DNA of 64,000 nucleotides, from positions 124,001-188,000 of the forward strand of contig NZ_RIAV01000006.1 in the NCBI RefSeq assembly GCF_003852715.1. Direction: 5' to 3'. The notes beneath the pieces are model-generated. The model did no database searches, was not told the DNA's origin, and saw nothing but the letters and a program-made list of their open reading frames with translations. The stretch is from Ectobacillus antri (GTDB lineage: Bacteria > Bacillota > Bacilli > Bacillales > Bacillaceae_G). Below, piece by piece: positions 8,293-17,506 of this stretch (position 1 is its first letter; every line of letters begins with the position of its first letter). The position numbers and the translations under genes were made by a program.

Positions 8293-10773
8293 TTACATAG
8301 AATCTTGCATAGCTACAAGCTCTTCCTCTGTAACAAGAACATCGCGCGGCTTCGTTCCACGCGCCTCAGAGATAATACCTTGCTGCTCCATTTCCTCAAT
8401 TAAGCGCGCTGCTCGGTTATAACCGACGCGAAAACGACGTTGCAAGGAAGATGTAGATGCGCCGCCCTGTTGTAGTACGTAATGACATGCTTCAAAAAAT
8501 AATTCATCTTCCGCTTCATGATGTTCCGCCTTAGCGAGCAGGTCCTCTTGCTGAAACAAGTAATTGGGTTTCATTTCTTGCTTCACATGATATACCGTAC
8601 GCTCAATCTCTTCATCAGATACATATACACCTTGTATACGAACTGGCTTACTTGTGCCATTCTCTAAAAAGAGCATATCACCTCGTCCAAGTAGCTTCTC
8701 GGCTCCGCTTATATCAATAATCGTTCTTGAGTCTACTTGTGATGATACGGTAAACGCGATACGCGTTGGGATATTCGCTTTGATCAACCCTGTAATAACA
8801 TCCACAGAAGGTCTTTGTGTAGCTACAAGTAAATGAATACCGCATGCGCGCGCTTTTTGTGCAATGCGACAGATTGCCTCTTCGACATCAGCAGGAGAAA
8901 CCATCATTAAGTCCGCCAGCTCATCAATGACAATTACAATGTATGGCAGAGCTTTTCCTTTATCATGTTGAGCGGCTAAATCATTATAACGAGTCAAATC
9001 ACGTACACCTGCATGAGCAAACAGCTCATAGCGACGTTCCATCTCATCAACAGCCCATTTTAATGCTGCTGTCGCTGCTTTTACATCTGTAATAACCGGA
9101 GCAACCAGGTGCGGAACAGCATTATAAGGCGCGAGCTCTACCATTTTTGGATCGATGAGAAGCAGCTTTACTTCATGTGGCATCGCTTTGTATAAAATAC
9201 TTGTTAAAATAGCATTGATGCACACACTTTTTCCAGATCCTGTGGAGCCAGCAATGAGACCGTGCGGCATTTTACGAAGATCCGTTACAATAGGCGCACC
9301 TGAAATGTCAAGACCAAGAGCCACAGTCAGCGGTGAGGTTTGTTCTGTAAATACAGAGCTACTTAGTACCTCTCGCAAAAACACAGGCTTACTCGTTGGA
9401 TTTGGTACTTCAATTCCGACCGCATTTTTTCCTGGTATAGGCGCCTCAATGCGAATATCGCGCGCTGCTAGATTGAGCTTAATGTCGTCAGATAAATTTG
9501 TAATTTTATTTACTTTGACACCCGGCTCTGGTTGGACTTCAAATCGCGTTACCGCAGGCCCTTGTGTTACATGAATAACACGGGCACCAACATGGAAGTT
9601 TTCAAAGGTCTTGTCTAGTAACTTGGCTTGTTCGTCTAGCCACATATCATCATTGGCTTGTATCTCTGGAGGCGCCTCAAGTAAATCAAGAGACGGCAAT
9701 GCATATACAGGTAATGCTTCGTCCTGGCTAGACTCAATATTCTCAGGTGCTATATATTCTTGTATCTCTTTCTCAGGAACCCTTTCTACTTCCAACTTCT
9801 CTTCTACAAATTGCACAGGCGGCTGTGTCTGTTGTTTTGCCGCAAGCTTACGCTTATCCTGCTGCAGCATAAAAACATTGTATGGTACAAAACGCTTTTT
9901 CTCACGTTTTGGCTCTTCTTTATTGTGTAAAGAAACAGACTGCTGTTGTACGCTCGCTGCTTCGTTCATATCCAGCTGGTTTTCAGCAATTTGCTGCTCC
10001 TGAGCCATGCTACTTTCTGTTTGCATATGAGCAACCTCACCTTTTAAAGCGGACTCTTCTTGCGAGGGCTCCGCAATTGCTGCGACACGTTCTTCTGCTT
10101 TTGTAGGTTCTTCAATGGATTCCTGTGTTAAAATGCCTTTCATAGTTTCTTCTTGAGGTTCTACATTTTCTTTACGCCCTAGCTCTTTAGGCGACAAAGA
10201 ATCAACGATTTGCTGCTCGAGTACCGCATCTTCATTCAAATCATACGAAGATGTTGGTTCTCCAAATGGATGTTTCTGTTGCACTTCTCGGTGATCTTCG
10301 TCCACGTATGCTTGTCCAAAATTCACTTCTTTTTCGTCTATGAATCCATTTTTAATCAGCCACGCATCGACCACAGATACCTGTTGCTCTGATAAATTGA
10401 ATTCTGGCTCTGCCGGTTTCTTTAAAATATTTTCTTCCGGCCGCTGATAGCCAAACACCGGTGAAATCACTTCTGTTGGTTGAAATGGTTTGTTATCAGG
10501 TACAGTCTCCTTTACCACTATTCGCGGTGCAGTTGGTACCACTCGTACTTTAGCAACCTGTGGAGACACCTTAACTTCAGGCTCCTTTACTGATACCGGC
10601 TGAGAAATTTGACGATGTCCCACCTTGCGAGGTGCTTCATCCGGAATGACAGGAAAACGAAACTTCCCTGCTACTTCCGTTTGTTTTTTTTCATATGTTA
10701 CGGGGGCTTTCATATCGGCGATCTCTGTAACTTGTTCCTCTTTGTTTAGAAGTTTTTTCATCCAATCTAACAT
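8293..10773 (-). CDS. sftA: DNA translocase SftA (YtpT), FtsK/SpoIIIE family
   Basis: Soluble septum-associated DNA pump that clears chromosomal DNA from the vegetative division septum. The 826 residues (952 in B. subtilis) start with a variable, Glu/Gln-rich region with no membrane segments (about 1-370), then the FtsK alpha/beta motor with Walker A GSTGSGKS (about residue 508), Walker B IVIVIDELADLMM and the ATQRPSVDVITG motif. The C-terminal gamma winged helix (FRVGYNRAARLIEEME, about 780-800) reads FtsK-orienting sequences. The lack of N-terminal membrane helices separates it from SpoIIIE. The start at 10773 has only a weak ribosome site (AAAGAGTGG). Confidence 0.95.
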   Translation of the reverse strand: MLDWMKKLLNKEEQVTEIADMKAPVTYEKKQTEVAGKFRFPVIPDEAPRKVGHRQISQPVSVKEPEVKVSPQVAKVRVVPTAPRIVVKETVPDNKPFQPTEVISPVFGYQRPEENILKKPAEPEFNLSEQQVSVVDAWLIKNGFIDEKEVNFGQAYVDEDHREVQQKHPFGEPTSSYDLNEDAVLEQQIVDSLSPKELGRKENVEPQEETMKGILTQESIEEPTKAEERVAAIAEPSQEESALKGEVAHMQTESSMAQEQQIAENQLDMNEAASVQQQSVSLHNKEEPKREKKRFVPYNVFMLQQDKRKLAAKQQTQPPVQFVEEKLEVERVPEKEIQEYIAPENIESSQDEALPVYALPSLDLLEAPPEIQANDDMWLDEQAKLLDKTFENFHVGARVIHVTQGPAVTRFEVQPEPGVKVNKITNLSDDIKLNLAARDIRIEAPIPGKNAVGIEVPNPTSKPVFLREVLSSSVFTEQTSPLTVALGLDISGAPIVTDLRKMPHGLIAGSTGSGKSVCINAILTSILYKAMPHEVKLLLIDPKMVELAPYNAVPHLVAPVITDVKAATAALKWAVDEMERRYELFAHAGVRDLTRYNDLAAQHDKGKALPYIVIVIDELADLMMVSPADVEEAICRIAQKARACGIHLLVATQRPSVDVITGLIKANIPTRIAFTVSSQVDSRTIIDISGAEKLLGRGDMLFLENGTSKPVRIQGVYVSDEEIERTVYHVKQEMKPNYLFQQEDLLAKAEHHEAEDELFFEACHYVLQQGGASTSSLQRRFRVGYNRAARLIEEMEQQGIISEARGTKPRDVLVTEEELVAMQDSM

Positions 10774-10865
10774 ACATGACCACTCTTTCTTCCAATCATA
10801 ACATCCTTTATTGTAACAGCATTCATCAAAAAGTGCAGGAAAACTTGCACATCTCTTTATATATG

Positions 10866-11063
10866 ACAGATTTGCACTCTCTATCGGTCAATTTACACCT
10901 TCTATCGGCCGTTTCAACCTCTCTATCGGCCGATTTACACCTTCTATCGGCCAATTCACACTCTCTATCGGCCGTTTCACACCTTCTATCGGCCAATTCA
11001 CACCTTCTATCGGCCAATTCACACCTTCTATCGGCCAATTCACACTCTCTATCGGCCGATTTC
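10866..11063. repeat. 21-bp tandem repeat array, about 9 units
   Basis: About nine consecutive 21-bp units, each containing the minus-strand core GGCCGATAGA followed by AGGTGTG or GAGTGTG, then a variable triplet AAT/AAA. Because 21 is a multiple of three, several frames stay open on both strands and give low-complexity peptides; these are not genes. The array lies between the ytpQ terminator and the sftA start, where B. subtilis carries ytpR. The same unit occurs three times at 34153-34221. Confidence 0.9.
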
Positions 11064-11090
11064 TTAATGCAACTACCTTACATATTCTAG

Positions 11091-11125
11091 AGAAAAAACA
11101 CCGATACAAGATTTGCATCGGTGTC
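11091..11125 (-). terminator. ytpQ terminator
   Basis: Stem CACCGAT / ATCGGTG followed on the minus strand by six T. It lies just past ytpQ and separates it from the repeat array. Confidence 0.85.
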
Positions 11126-11131
11126 TCATCG

Positions 11132-11941
11132 TTATTCTACGTTAGGTTTTACAGGTGGTACAACACGATTTTTTCCTAAAATAAAAATTGGCTCTAGCTC
11201 GTCTTCATATACAAACGACAGGGAAGTAATCGGAACGCGGCCTTCTGCAAAAAACTTCATGGTCAGATGTGCTATTATATCGTAACCCACTTCATTGCGT
11301 ACATCAGCAATAATGAGTACATCTTGATGTGGAACGGCTACAGCCATGTCACCTGTTACTTGTTGTTTCATATCGTTAAGTAAAGATTCATCTAAAATCC
11401 GGCTTGCATCATATCCATCGTTGGCACGAAAAAAGTAGAAGATATTTCCTGCAACTTCATCTTGCTTTACCTTTTTTGGCAAAGACCGTACATTAAACCG
11501 AGCCATTTCTCTTACTTGCTCCGTTGTCCAGCCTAGCTTTTGTAAGAGAGCCTGATCGATTAAACGGTAGGTTTTTTCCGAGTCTAAAGCATAATAAATA
11601 CGGGTTTCAGCGGTATGCTCCGTTGTTACAAATGGATTGCCTTCCTGGGCTTCGAGCGGAAACGATGTGGAACGAATTACAGGCAACACTTTTGCTTCTG
11701 TGTCTTCGCGGTGCATGGCCAGCAATGCTTGTTCTACATAGTAGACCACTTCTTCAATGGCTTCTTCCTTCTTCATTTCCCACTTTGCAATGATGCCACC
11801 CAGTGTAACTGTAATTCCTTTTTGTGTGTGCTTATCTTCAATGCGAAGCGTTTCTTTCTCCTTATCATAATGAAACACCCACTCGTCGCGCTGCAATCTT
11901 CGAATAAGCTCTTCTTTCATTTTCTTACTGGTCATTTTCAT
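11132..11941 (-). CDS. ytpQ: YtpQ, DUF1444 family protein
   Basis: A 269-residue DUF1444 protein of unknown function. It is soluble, with no signal peptide or membrane segment, alternating charged helices at the N-terminus and a beta-rich C-terminal half ([17 protein letters not shown]). The start at 11941 follows AGAGGAG, 15 bases after the ytpP stop, so ytpP-ytpQ form an operon as in B. subtilis. The third member of that operon, ytpR, is missing; the transcript ends at a strong terminator. Confidence 0.92.
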   Translation of the reverse strand: MKMTSKKMKEELIRRLQRDEWVFHYDKEKETLRIEDKHTQKGITVTLGGIIAKWEMKKEEAIEEVVYYVEQALLAMHREDTEAKVLPVIRSTSFPLEAQEGNPFVTTEHTAETRIYYALDSEKTYRLIDQALLQKLGWTTEQVREMARFNVRSLPKKVKQDEVAGNIFYFFRANDGYDASRILDESLLNDMKQQVTGDMAVAVPHQDVLIIADVRNEVGYDIIAHLTMKFFAEGRVPITSLSFVYEDELEPIFILGKNRVVPPVKPNVE

Positions 11942-11956
11942 AAAGCTTGACTCCTC

Positions 11957-12268
11957 TTACAAACCGCTCAAAAACGCCTCGATTTGCTCTTGTGTTTTAC
12001 GATCTTTATTTACATAGCGACCTACCTCTTGTCCATCACGGAATGCCACAAAGCTTGGAATACCAAACACATCCATTTCAATACATACATCAATAAATTG
12101 ATCGCGGTCTACATAATAAAACACATATTCATTGTACTTTTCCTCTACTTCCGGCATAAAAGGCTCGATAAAGCGACAGTCCGGGCACCAATCTGCAGAA
12201 AACAAAAGAATTGTATTTCCTGCACTTTTCACCGTTTGTAATTCTTCAAGCGTTTCAATTTTTTTCAT
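11957..12268 (-). CDS. ytpP: YtpP, thioredoxin-like protein
   Basis: A 103-residue cytoplasmic thioredoxin-fold protein with the active-site motif ADWCPDCRFIEP, a CPDC dithiol, and the cis-proline region FGIPSFVAF. Likely a thiol-disulfide reductase; in Bacillus it has been linked to bacillithiol-dependent redox chemistry. The ATG at 12268 follows GGAGGATTTT. First gene of the ytpP-ytpQ operon. Confidence 0.93.
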   Translation of the reverse strand: MKKIETLEELQTVKSAGNTILLFSADWCPDCRFIEPFMPEVEEKYNEYVFYYVDRDQFIDVCIEMDVFGIPSFVAFRDGQEVGRYVNKDRKTQEQIEAFLSGL

Positions 12269-12307
12269 ATAAAAATCCTCCTCTGTAGGAATGTCTTTGG
12301 TTTATTC

Positions 12308-12820
12308 TTATTGTATTATACCAGCCTTATACTGATACTGTCCCACCAACAGCTTCGCAACATGCGTGAACATCGCTTCACGATCCACCTGTCCCGCAGT
12401 AAAAATGCCGATTGCTCCTTCATTCGTACGGATATCCTTTCGCTTTGTATAAGCATTCATCACTTCACTAAGCTCAGCACCTGCCTGCAGCGGCTCTAAA
12501 AATTCATCAGGCAACGGAATGCGGGCGCCCCCGGCAATATATGTTTCCCCTTGTTTTGTATAAAGTGCGCCCCAATTGCATAGGAATAAACCTCTATTTG
12601 TTTCCACAACACCGCCCTCAAGACCAATTGCATAATCAGCACCTGTTTCTGTCAGTGCATATCGTGCACGATTGACAGCACCCTCTATTGTTTCTTCGTC
12701 CGAAAAAGGCTGCGCCGCTACACCCGACGGAGCATCTACCATCATAACTTCTTCTGTCTGTACAGCATTTTTTACAGCTTGTACCTTTGTTTTGTTACAA
12801 GATCCAATTGCGATTTTCAC
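12308..12820 (-). CDS. DUF84 family inosine/xanthosine triphosphatase
   Basis: A 170-residue protein of the YjjX/DUF84 family, which hydrolyses non-canonical purine nucleotides (ITP, XTP) to keep them out of nucleic acids. The N-terminal GSCNKTKVQAVKNA is the nucleotide-binding signature; GLEGGVVE and TNEGAIGIFT are also typical. The start is GTG at 12820 after GAGGAGGGA. It is preceded by ytoP, which carries its own terminator, so it is probably transcribed separately or by readthrough. Confidence 0.88.
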   Translation of the reverse strand: MKIAIGSCNKTKVQAVKNAVQTEEVMMVDAPSGVAAQPFSDEETIEGAVNRARYALTETGADYAIGLEGGVVETNRGLFLCNWGALYTKQGETYIAGGARIPLPDEFLEPLQAGAELSEVMNAYTKRKDIRTNEGAIGIFTAGQVDREAMFTHVAKLLVGQYQYKAGIIQ

Positions 12821-12835
12821 TCTGTTCCCTCCTCA

Positions 12836-12870
12836 TAACAAGAAAAGGCCGCATGGGCCTTTTCTTGTTA
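12836..12870 (-). terminator. ytoP terminator
   Basis: Fifteen-base perfect arms (12836-12850, 12856-12870) with a five-base loop. The stem runs into the ytoP stop codon. It also overlaps the leader of the DUF84 gene just downstream. Confidence 0.85.
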
Positions 12871-13941
12871 TGCGTTATTTTTAATCGTTTCTAGCGTTGT
12901 ACGATCTGTTGCTTTCACAAGTTTTACGATGAGCTCTTTTGCAGCTGCGTAATCGTCTACATGCATGATAGAAGCATGTGTATGAATATAGCGTGCACAT
13001 ACACCGATTACCGCAGAAGGCACACCGGAGTTACTTGTATGGACACGACCTGCATCTGTTCCGCCTTGTGATACAAAATACTGATATGGAATATTATGCG
13101 TTTCTGCCATATCTAAAATGAATTCACGCATACCTCTATGCGTAACCATAGAGCGATCTAAAATACGAAGCAACGTACCTTTACCAAGTTGTCCAAATTC
13201 ATTTTTATCACCGCTCGCATCGTTAGCCGGACTTGCATCCAATGCATAAAAAATATCCGGATTAATCATGTTAGCAGCGGTTTGTGCACCGCGAAGCCCT
13301 ACTTCCTCTTGTACTGTTGCACCGGAATAGAGCATATTTGGAAGCATCTCATTCTTGAGCTCTTTCAGCAATTCAATTGCTAGCCCGCAACCGTATCGAT
13401 TGTCCCAAGCCTTTGCCATAATTTTCTTTTGATTAGCCATTGGTGTAAATGGACAAATCGGTAGAATTTGTTGACCTGGTTTCACACCAAACGACAATGC
13501 TTGTTCACGGGAATCTGCACCAATATCAATCAACATATTTTTTATATCCATCGGTTTTGCTCGTAACTCTTCACTTAAAATATGAGGCGGGATAGACGCA
13601 ATCACACCCGTTACAGGTCCTTTTTCCGTAATAATCTGCACACGCTGTGCTAATAGTACTTGACTCCACCAACCACCAAGCGGCTGAAAGCGAAGCATAC
13701 CGTTATCTGTAATTTGTGTGATCATGAAACCAACTTCATCCATATGACCTGCCACCATGACACGCGGTCCATTTTCATCACCTTTTTTCACACCGAAAAC
13801 GCTTCCTAAACGATCCTGGATGATTTCATCACTATACTTTGCTAGTTCTTGTTTCATAAAGCGGCGTACTTCATGCTCAAACCCTGCAGCACCTGGTAGT
13901 TCCGTTAATGTACGAAACAGTTCCAACGTTTGTTCGTTCAT
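12868..13941 (-). CDS. ytoP: YtoP, M42 family metallo-aminopeptidase
   Basis: Cytoplasmic zinc (or cobalt) aminopeptidase of the glutamyl aminopeptidase/endoglucanase M42 family, 357 residues. Metal and catalytic motifs are complete: GHMDEVGFM (about residue 66), AWDNRYGC (about 180), the catalytic EE in QEEVGLRG (about 213), ALDAS (about 235) and the C-terminal [10 protein letters not shown] (about 323). Such enzymes form tetrahedral dodecamers. The start follows GAGGAGTGTGAAGT. The gene is alone, divergent from ytzB. Confidence 0.95.
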   Translation of the reverse strand: MNEQTLELFRTLTELPGAAGFEHEVRRFMKQELAKYSDEIIQDRLGSVFGVKKGDENGPRVMVAGHMDEVGFMITQITDNGMLRFQPLGGWWSQVLLAQRVQIITEKGPVTGVIASIPPHILSEELRAKPMDIKNMLIDIGADSREQALSFGVKPGQQILPICPFTPMANQKKIMAKAWDNRYGCGLAIELLKELKNEMLPNMLYSGATVQEEVGLRGAQTAANMINPDIFYALDASPANDASGDKNEFGQLGKGTLLRILDRSMVTHRGMREFILDMAETHNIPYQYFVSQGGTDAGRVHTSNSGVPSAVIGVCARYIHTHASIMHVDDYAAAKELIVKLVKATDRTTLETIKNNA

Positions 13942-14081
13942 ACTTCACACTCCTCTGTATGTATCCACCATATTTTTATTGTATCGAAATTTTGTAAATG
14001 TCGCTAGTTTCTTCTTTTTTCTTGCAAATTCGATTATACTGAGAGTGCTAGGGAATTTTTCGCAATTGAGGTGGAGAATTT

Positions 14082-14390
14082 ATGAAGTGGAAAAGTTTAC
14101 TTATCGGTACAGGTCTCGGATTAGTAGCTGGATATGCGCTTGCACATACATTAAAATCAGAACATGTGACTGCAGAAAAGGCTCTCAAAGCAGCCAAGCG
14201 TATATTTGCAAACAAAGGAGAAGTGACTGGCTCCTGGATTCATATGGTCCCAGAAGTGATGGAACGATTCGACTTAACGTATGAAGTATATAGGGGTGGC
14301 ATTACAATCAATATAGGCGAAGAACAAGAACGCTTCGAATTCCTTCTCGATGCGAAAACAGGTGCGATCTTAGAAGTTCATCCGTCGTGA
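14082..14390 (+). CDS. ytzB: YtzB, PepSY-domain membrane protein
   Basis: A 102-residue protein with an N-terminal hydrophobic segment (SLLIGTGLGLVAGYALA, about residues 4-20) followed by one PepSY-like domain with the closing motif DAKTGAILEVHPS. PepSY domains are thought to inhibit proteases or bind peptides outside the membrane; the role here is unknown. The ATG at 14082 follows GAGGTGGAG. It is convergent with ytnP and shares its terminator. Confidence 0.88.
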   Translation: MKWKSLLIGTGLGLVAGYALAHTLKSEHVTAEKALKAAKRIFANKGEVTGSWIHMVPEVMERFDLTYEVYRGGITINIGEEQERFEFLLDAKTGAILEVHPS

Positions 14391-14452
14391 AAAACGAAGC
14401 TACTGTTTTTATGTGGCGAGAAAAGATTGCGCCACAACAGGATAGTCGTTTT

Positions 14453-14482
14453 AAACAGGGTGCCCCTAAGGACACCCTGTTT
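14453..14482. terminator. Bidirectional terminator between ytzB and ytnP
   Basis: Ten-base arms AAACAGGGTG / CACCCTGTTT (14453-14462, 14473-14482). The right arm ends two bases before the ytnP stop codon. A second, weaker stem GTGGCG / CGCCAC lies at 14413-14435. Confidence 0.85.
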
Positions 14483-14483
14483 C

Positions 14484-15320
14484 TTATACACACTCAACTT
14501 TATGCGTAATATTTCCATACTCATCCCACTTTACCGCTCGTACGTATGCATCGTGGTAAAATGTAAACCACGCTCCGTTTTGCATGCCCCACTGTAGCCA
14601 ATGCTGCTTTTGATGAATAGATGTAATCGGATAATCATCGTATGCCATCACCCAAAGCGGATTTTGATGTGCATGTGTCGGAAGCAAATCCCCCATATGT
14701 AGCATGATGTCATCATGGTGCTTGACAATTACAATCGCATGACCGTCACTATGCCCGCCTGTATGAATGACACGTATCGCTTCGGTCACATATACCTCTT
14801 TTTCAAATGTTACCACCTGCTGTTGCACTGGCTCCCAGTTCTCCTTCCAGTACGTATGTCTGGAACGCATATTCGGACGTCTCATTTCATTCCATTCTAT
14901 TTCTGAAACATATATTTTAGCATTTGGAAATGAAGACACCAATTTCTCATCATACCATTTGGTAAGGCCGCTGGCGTGGTCAAAATGCAGATGAGTCATT
15001 ACGACTATATCAATATCTTCAGGTGTTAAGCCCAGCTCCTTTAGAGAACTCTCTACTTGTGATTCTTCTGTTACTCCTTGGTTGCGCTTCATCTTTTCAT
15101 CCATTTTGTTGTTGCCGATTCCCGTATCAATGAGAATATTTTGTTCACCCTGCAATAGCAGTGGATCTGTGCGTAAATGAATTCTGTTCATTTCATTATG
15201 CTCATACTTGCGCGACCATAATGCTTTTGGTACAACGCCAAACATTGCACCGCCATCCAAATGTGTATTGCCTCCCACTAGCCATGTTACTTGTATATCC
15301 CCAATTTGCAACGTATTCAT
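14484..15320 (-). CDS. ytnP: YtnP, metallo-beta-lactamase-fold lactonase
   Basis: Quorum-quenching lactonase family; YtnP homologues hydrolyse N-acyl homoserine lactones and interfere with Streptomyces signalling. The 278 residues contain the dinuclear-zinc motif [10 protein letters not shown] and downstream histidines in HTGGHSDGH and [10 protein letters not shown]. No signal peptide, so cytoplasmic. The ATG at 15320 follows a GGGGAGA ribosome site. Convergent with ytzB. Confidence 0.92.
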   Translation of the reverse strand: MNTLQIGDIQVTWLVGGNTHLDGGAMFGVVPKALWSRKYEHNEMNRIHLRTDPLLLQGEQNILIDTGIGNNKMDEKMKRNQGVTEESQVESSLKELGLTPEDIDIVVMTHLHFDHASGLTKWYDEKLVSSFPNAKIYVSEIEWNEMRRPNMRSRHTYWKENWEPVQQQVVTFEKEVYVTEAIRVIHTGGHSDGHAIVIVKHHDDIMLHMGDLLPTHAHQNPLWVMAYDDYPITSIHQKQHWLQWGMQNGAWFTFYHDAYVRAVKWDEYGNITHKVECV

Positions 15321-15467
15321 ACTATCTCCCCTTTCCTATACAAGTGTACCACAGAAAATCAAAAATGATGATTGGGTGCAGTAGCAGCGTGTTTACTGTA
15401 CATAACCAAGTAGGTTTATCGGCTCATTCTCGCCAGTTAACTGTAGGTTCTCTGCTAAAATAGACAA

Positions 15468-15497
15468 TAAAAAAAGCCTACGCATTACTGCGCAGGC
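15468..15497 (-). terminator. trmB terminator overlapping the stop codon
   Basis: Nine-base stem (one G-U pair) at 15476-15484 and 15489-15497, followed by a T run on the minus strand. The trmB stop at 15485-15487 lies in the loop, so the stem uses the last sense codons. Confidence 0.85.
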
Positions 15498-16138
15498 TCA
15501 TTTTGAAATTTGGCTTCTAGTCGATAAATCCGGTTGCCTTTTTGAGAAAACTTTTCTTCATATTCTGTCATAACATTGCCTTCAAACTCACTATTATGCA
15601 AATCAAGGCTGATATACTTCAACAGCATACCGTATGCCGAGATGCTGCATAAAGAGTACTCAAATAACCCTTGGTTATCAGTTTTAAAGTGAATTTCTCC
15701 ACCTTTGACTAAGACCTGCTCATAATTTTGCAAAAAGGAGTGATAAGTAAGACGGCGTTTTTCATGACGTGTTTTCGGCCAAGGATCTGAGAAATTCAGG
15801 TAAACGCGATCTACTTCACCGTCGGCAAAGAACAATGTTAAATCTTTAGCATCTTTATTAATTAACTTTAAATTTGGCAACTCTTCTTCTAATTGCTTGT
15901 CCAATACGTCAACAATCACGCTAGAAAACTTCTCAATGCCAATGTAATTGATATGTGGATTTGCCTTTGCCATACCATAAATAAAGCGACCACGGCCTGT
16001 TCCTATTTCAATATGAATCGGTTGTTCATTTCTAAATACATCCTTCCATACGCCGCGATAAGCTTGCGGATTGGAAATAACGATGTTTGGATTGTCATTT
16101 AATTTATCGATTGCATATGGCTTATGTCTTAATCTCAT
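15485..16138 (-). CDS. trmB: tRNA (guanine-N7)-methyltransferase
   Basis: Methylates G46 in the variable loop of tRNA using SAM. The 217 residues contain the SAM-binding [23 protein letters not shown], and the conserved [16 protein letters not shown], typical of TrmB. The start at 16138 (MRLRHKPYA) follows AGAAGGGAGA; upstream in-frame codons lack any ribosome site. Divergent from ytzH, ending in an intrinsic terminator built over its stop codon. Confidence 0.97.
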   Translation of the reverse strand: MRLRHKPYAIDKLNDNPNIVISNPQAYRGVWKDVFRNEQPIHIEIGTGRGRFIYGMAKANPHINYIGIEKFSSVIVDVLDKQLEEELPNLKLINKDAKDLTLFFADGEVDRVYLNFSDPWPKTRHEKRRLTYHSFLQNYEQVLVKGGEIHFKTDNQGLFEYSLCSISAYGMLLKYISLDLHNSEFEGNVMTEYEEKFSQKGNRIYRLEAKFQNEPAQ

Positions 16139-16259
16139 GATGGTTCTCCCTTCTATGACAACAAAAAACCAAGTACCTCGCGCAGCACTCGGCTCAAGAA
16201 TAAAATAAACAAAACTCACGGACACTATAAGATGAGTACAGGAAAGGATGTGATATTCG

Positions 16260-16538
16260 ATGCCTCTTACACACGAACACCAGGTAGGTATCTTAAAGGA
16301 TATTTTAACAAATCATCAAAGCGATTGCTGCGGTACAGTTTCCGAGTGTGAACAGGTCGAACGATTGGTTGAATCGCTAATGAATAATCATGCTGTAGAT
16401 GATGAACTAAAAGCGATGCTAGGTGATGTATACCATTATAGTCAAACCGGTAAATCATCAAGCGATCTCGGACAACATATCTCAAATCATCAAGAACAGA
16501 TTACCGGATGGATTTCAGGAATGGACAGCTTTTCATAA
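16260..16538 (+). CDS. ytzH: YtzH-like protein
   Basis: A 92-residue acidic helical protein of the YtzH family, function unknown. It has a CC pair near residues 23-24 and a third Cys near 30 ([10 protein letters not shown]). The start at 16260 follows AAAGGATGTGA. Its last six bases overlap the convergent ytmP, as at this locus in other bacilli. Confidence 0.88.
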   Translation: MPLTHEHQVGILKDILTNHQSDCCGTVSECEQVERLVESLMNNHAVDDELKAMLGDVYHYSQTGKSSSDLGQHISNHQEQITGWISGMDSFS

Positions 16539-17315
16539 CAAATTTTCTAGATAGCGAAGCCAATATTCTGTTTCAAAGGATTTGCCTTTGCTTTTGTACC
16601 ACTGCACGGAAATAATGGATTGTGCGACAACATACCATTCCATTCTTCTTAATAAGGAATCGTCTAATGGCATACCATAATTTAAAAGCCACGCTTCCCA
16701 TTCTTCACGCGGAATGTACCAATGAAGAAGCATTCCAATGTCAAGAGCAGGATCTGCAACAACGGCACCATCCCAATCAATCAAATATAATTGGTCGCTA
16801 TCAGACATCAACCAATTATTATGGTTTACATCACAGTGACATACAACCGGCTGGTCGTACCTCACTTCATGCAGCGCTTCCTCTAAGTAGCGAAGCGCTT
16901 TTTGGATAATTGGGATATGGATGACTTCTTCATCTAATGTCTCCATCATTTGCTCCAAAATGTCCGCTGCCCCAATTGGCTCCTTACCCAGCTTTTGAAT
17001 CATTTGCAAAAGCGCATCGGACGTATGAATTTTCTTTAGTAAAAATGCCACTCGTTCCGAGCGCATATCTTCCGGCTCTAGCTTATGACCGTTCAGCCAA
17101 GCTTGTGCAGAAATCACATCGCCACTTGCAATCCGTTTTGTCCACAGCAATTTCGGGACAATTCCTTCGGCGGAAAGCACAGCTAAAAAGGGGGAAGAAT
17201 TCCGTTTTAAAAACAGCCGCCTCTCCCCTTGCTCTGCGAAGTATGCCTCACCCGTGGCGCCACCGGCAGGAATTATATTCCACTCTTCTCCTAATAATTG
17301 CTCCAACCATTCCAT
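16533..17315 (-). CDS. ytmP: YtmP, aminoglycoside phosphotransferase-like kinase
   Basis: A 260-residue member of the choline kinase/APH superfamily. Motifs are GGATGEAYF (nucleotide loop), VVCHCDVNHNNWLM (catalytic HxDxxxxNW) and YLIDWDGAVVADPALDIG (metal-binding DxD). The substrate is unknown. The start at 17315 (MEWLEQLLGEEW) is chosen on the AAAGGA upstream, although the spacing is long; an ATG 39 bases earlier is possible. Two sigma-A promoters at 17442-17498 read into it. Convergent with ytzH, overlapping by six bases. Confidence 0.87.
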   Translation of the reverse strand: MEWLEQLLGEEWNIIPAGGATGEAYFAEQGERRLFLKRNSSPFLAVLSAEGIVPKLLWTKRIASGDVISAQAWLNGHKLEPEDMRSERVAFLLKKIHTSDALLQMIQKLGKEPIGAADILEQMMETLDEEVIHIPIIQKALRYLEEALHEVRYDQPVVCHCDVNHNNWLMSDSDQLYLIDWDGAVVADPALDIGMLLHWYIPREEWEAWLLNYGMPLDDSLLRRMEWYVVAQSIISVQWYKSKGKSFETEYWLRYLENLL

Positions 17316-17441
17316 CCTGTTAACAATTCCTTTTGTTGTTTTTATTGAAAACATCGTTCGTACACAATGCCTCTATATTTACATGTAGAACAAATTTTAC
17401 GATGATATGACTTTTTTACAAAAAAGAGAGCTATCGCGGCA

Positions 17442-17498
17442 ATAATACCATAATAGCTACCTTTGTCAATTCTACCTTTATTCGATTCTTATAGTCAA
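17442..17498 (-). promoter_or_regulatory. Tandem sigma-A promoters for ytmP
   Basis: On the minus strand, TTGACT (17498-17493), 18-base spacer and TAGAAT (17474-17469); then TTGACA (17469-17464), 16-base spacer and TATTAT (17447-17442). The -10 of the upstream promoter ends where the -35 of the second begins. A leader of about 120 bases follows before ytmP. Confidence 0.65.
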
Positions 17499-17506
17499 GT
17501 ATAGAA

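Noticed and set aside
10866-11063. CRISPR array
   Set aside because: Units are contiguous 21-mers without unique spacers, and no cas gene is present.
10776-11118. Open frames on both strands across the 21-bp repeats, giving LLSANSH-like or ELADRRC-like peptides
   Set aside because: They exist only because the unit length is a multiple of three; no ribosome site, and the peptides are low-complexity on every frame.
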